Assembly: GCA_014802265.1 (NCBI GenBank)
Contig: JAAVCP010000052.1
Coordinates: 24,539-88,538, forward strand
From: Bacteroides sp.
Lineage (GTDB): Bacteria > Bacteroidota > Bacteroidia > Bacteroidales > Muribaculaceae
DNA: 64,000 bases
Direction of reading: 5' to 3'
A model generated the notes under the pieces. It was not told where the DNA came from. It saw nothing but the letters and a program-made list of their open reading frames with translations, and did not search any database. Position numbers and translations under genes: made by a program. Of this stretch, positions 62,545-64,000 are shown piece after piece; within the stretch, counting starts at the first letter, position 1, and the number at the start of each line of letters is the position of its first letter.

Positions 62545-63024
62545 TCAATTCTTCTCTTCCTGAGACTTGGCAACTCCCTTTGCCATTTTTTTTAATAATG
62601 ACTTAATCTTACGCTCGATTGTGGCATAAGGAAGGTTTTCATTGTGAATATATATGAAAGCCATGCTCAAAGTGCCTGTCTTGGGTGAGGAGACTACACG
62701 TTCAAGTAATTCTTTTCGGCAGAGTCGGTAAGCCTCCCTTATACGGCGACGCATAAGTACGCGGTCAACAGCATGGCGGCGTTTCTTTTTAGGAATTGTG
62801 ATGAGCATCTGCACCTTCCCTATACGTTCCGGCAGTTCTCCCTTGAAAGAGCCTTTCAAATCCTCAGGAGTAAGCAGGCGCCACACCAGTCTAAGAGGGA
62901 ATTCGTATAGCGACTGCCCATCGCGAAACAGAGGATCAACCAATGATTTGTGACGCAGTTTTTCCTCTTTCTTAAGGGTGAGCCTTACCTTTTCTTTTTC
63001 TGTTATCTCTTTTTCTTCATTCAT
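62545..63024 (-). CDS. rnpA: Ribonuclease P protein component RnpA
   Basis: 159 residues, longer than the usual 110-130. [19 protein letters not shown] near residue 15 opens the fold, [20 protein letters not shown] and [17 protein letters not shown] contain the basic RNR-like RNA-binding helix in the form [14 protein letters not shown]. It assists the RNase P RNA in tRNA 5' processing. It is followed by yidD, as in many bacteria. rpmH, often upstream, is not here. Confidence 0.94.
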   Translation of the reverse strand: MNEEKEITEKEKVRLTLKKEEKLRHKSLVDPLFRDGQSLYEFPLRLVWRLLTPEDLKGSFKGELPERIGKVQMLITIPKKKRRHAVDRVLMRRRIREAYRLCRKELLERVVSSPKTGTLSMAFIYIHNENLPYATIERKIKSLLKKMAKGVAKSQEEKN

Positions 63025-63028
63025 GACG

Positions 63029-63036
63029 CAAAATTA
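63029..63036 (-). promoter_or_regulatory. -7-like box directly before rnpA
   Basis: TAATTTTG on the minus strand, only 4 bases before the ATG. If used, the transcript would have almost no leader. No -33 element at the right distance. Confidence 0.35.
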
Positions 63037-63419
63037 CTCAAAATCCCGGATATATCTTATAAAAATCAACTTCTCATTGGGCTGCCTTTCTCAAAAACGT
63101 GCAAAAGGGATGAAGGTATCAGTTATATAAGATGTGTGTTCAAATGTGACAAAAGCATTAAAGATAGCCCTTTAAACAGGACTTATTAAAAAAATATCAG
63201 AATTTTTATGTATCTTTACATGAAAACTCCAATCTATAAGAGATGAGATATATCTAATGCTGAATAATATAATGAATGTAGTCGCAGAATGCACGGAAAA
63301 CGTACATTCTGATATTTTTCTGGTACGGGCACTGTCACCAAGGCTTTTAAGAATAATAGTTATATTATTAATTCCAATGATATAAGTATCTCGTAAAAAT
63401 AAATTAATGTATTGACATG
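63037..63419. other. AT-rich stretch without a clear gene
   Basis: I see no confident gene here. A 42-codon frame at 63257-63385 on the plus strand opens with an ATG and has a hydrophobic end (LLRIIVILLIPMI), and TATCTTTA near 63212 resembles a -7 box, but nothing else supports it. The right part should contain the end of the IS630-type element; I could not identify its inverted repeat. Confidence 0.35.
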
Positions 63420-64000
63420 TTAAGCCGCAGGTCTACTGAAATTAATCATGTATTGTTTGCCAACGTTTGAGAGAATATCTTCAACGGTGGAGAACAAGCC
63501 ATGTTTATTTCCATAATGATGTGGCTGTATCCATTTCCCTTTCAATATCCGCCAAAGAGTTTCGGCGATATTGAGGTGAGGGGAATAAGGAGGAAGATAG
63601 AATATGTGGAGGCCTCTTTCCTTCCATCTTTGAAGACAGTCCTTTACCTTGCGGCTCTTGTGGACCGTGGAGTTATCCAAAACTACCACAGTCTCCTTGC
63701 GGATGCCAAGAGAGAAGTTATCCATAAATTCGATAAATCTATCGGAGTTTATGTTCTGTTCTGTAGTGAAACCATGATAGACACAATTGCGGTCAATCAT
63801 TCCGAAGATGTTGAGTCTTCCGCATTTGTATACGGGCACACAGAAATCCTCATCCTTGAATTTCCACGCATAAGGCACATATCCTTCGGTGCATACATGA
63901 CTTTCATCACCGTAATACAAGTCAATGAGACCAGATTCCCATTGATGCTCAAGCTCTTGCAGAAGTTCTTTCTTATATGCGTACTCCTGCGGCGAGGGTA
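63420..64000 (-). mobile_element. IS630-family transposase, 5' part beyond the window
   Basis: The frame is open to the right edge (residues before the apparent start read KKELLQELEHQWESGLIDL), so the gene begins outside. The DDE triad is visible: Asp in YYGDESHV, Asp in VVLDNSTVHKS and Glu in SPHLNIAETLWRILKG. About 190 residues are present. The catalytic part appears intact, so the copy may be active if the rest is whole. Confidence 0.88.

Overview
The window looks like a chromosomal segment of a gut-type Bacteroidales bacterium, most likely a Muribaculaceae relative (inference). The reasons are: promoters that repeatedly match the Bacteroidetes pattern (-33 TTTG, about 19-20 bases, -7 TAnnTTTG); few Shine-Dalgarno sequences; large secreted proteins with type IX secretion (T9SS) type A C-terminal domains; regulators that combine TPR repeats, a membrane segment and a DNA-binding domain; and a Bacteroidetes-style division/cell-wall (dcw) cluster with a PASTA-bearing FtsI.

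Bases 1-23,800: five T9SS-type secreted proteins (2-889, 944-4207, 6149-8269, 14004-18488, 20521-23751), built of propeller-like, fibronectin III, jelly-roll and ASH-like modules. Three membrane-tethered TPR regulators lie among them, one LuxR-type (8357-10090) and two AraC-type (12142-13845, 18687-20375). Symmetric DNA sites sit between the AraC-type regulators and the secreted-protein genes. An epimerase/dehydratase gene lies beside one regulator. Two decayed copies of a YefM/YoeB-like toxin-antitoxin locus sit in the gaps (5515-5703 and 10170-10554); only one antitoxin remains intact.

Bases 23,976-30,761: a complete urease locus on the minus strand, in transcription order urea transporter, ureA, ureB, ureC, ureE, ureF, ureG, ureD. 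ureA has its own good promoter. A strong hairpin separates the structural genes from the accessory genes.

Bases 30,885-33,049: a flavin reductase-like gene, then a possible operon of an SMR exporter with a structured-looking leader, a NimA-like flavoprotein and a GNAT acetyltransferase.

Bases 33,069-36,938: an accessory island rich in toxin-antitoxin genes. It holds a broken MNT/HEPN pair, an intact three-gene HipBST-like operon behind a promoter bracketed by two matching palindromes, and an overlapping pair of a HipA-like kinase and a DUF3037 protein.

Bases 37,167-43,815: an EFR1-type ferredoxin/flavodoxin protein, the KorAB 2-oxoacid:ferredoxin oxidoreductase, a REP-associated (Y1, HUH) transposase gene lying between two 44-base REP-like hairpins, a fragment of a LuxR-type regulator, and a PCMD-domain secreted protein.

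Bases 43,971-61,350: the dcw cluster rsmH-ftsL-ftsI-murE-mraY-murD-ftsW-murG-murC-ftsQ-ftsA-ftsZ, all on the plus strand and tightly packed, followed by an RNA methyltransferase with a long repetitive charged tail. The murE product carries the meso-diaminopimelate signature. The window ends with a TatD-family hydrolase, yidD, rnpA and the edge of an IS630-family transposase. A sequence element of about 110 bases with a leading hairpin occurs twice, after the 20521-23751 gene and after the methyltransferase gene. No tRNA, rRNA or CRISPR array was recognised.
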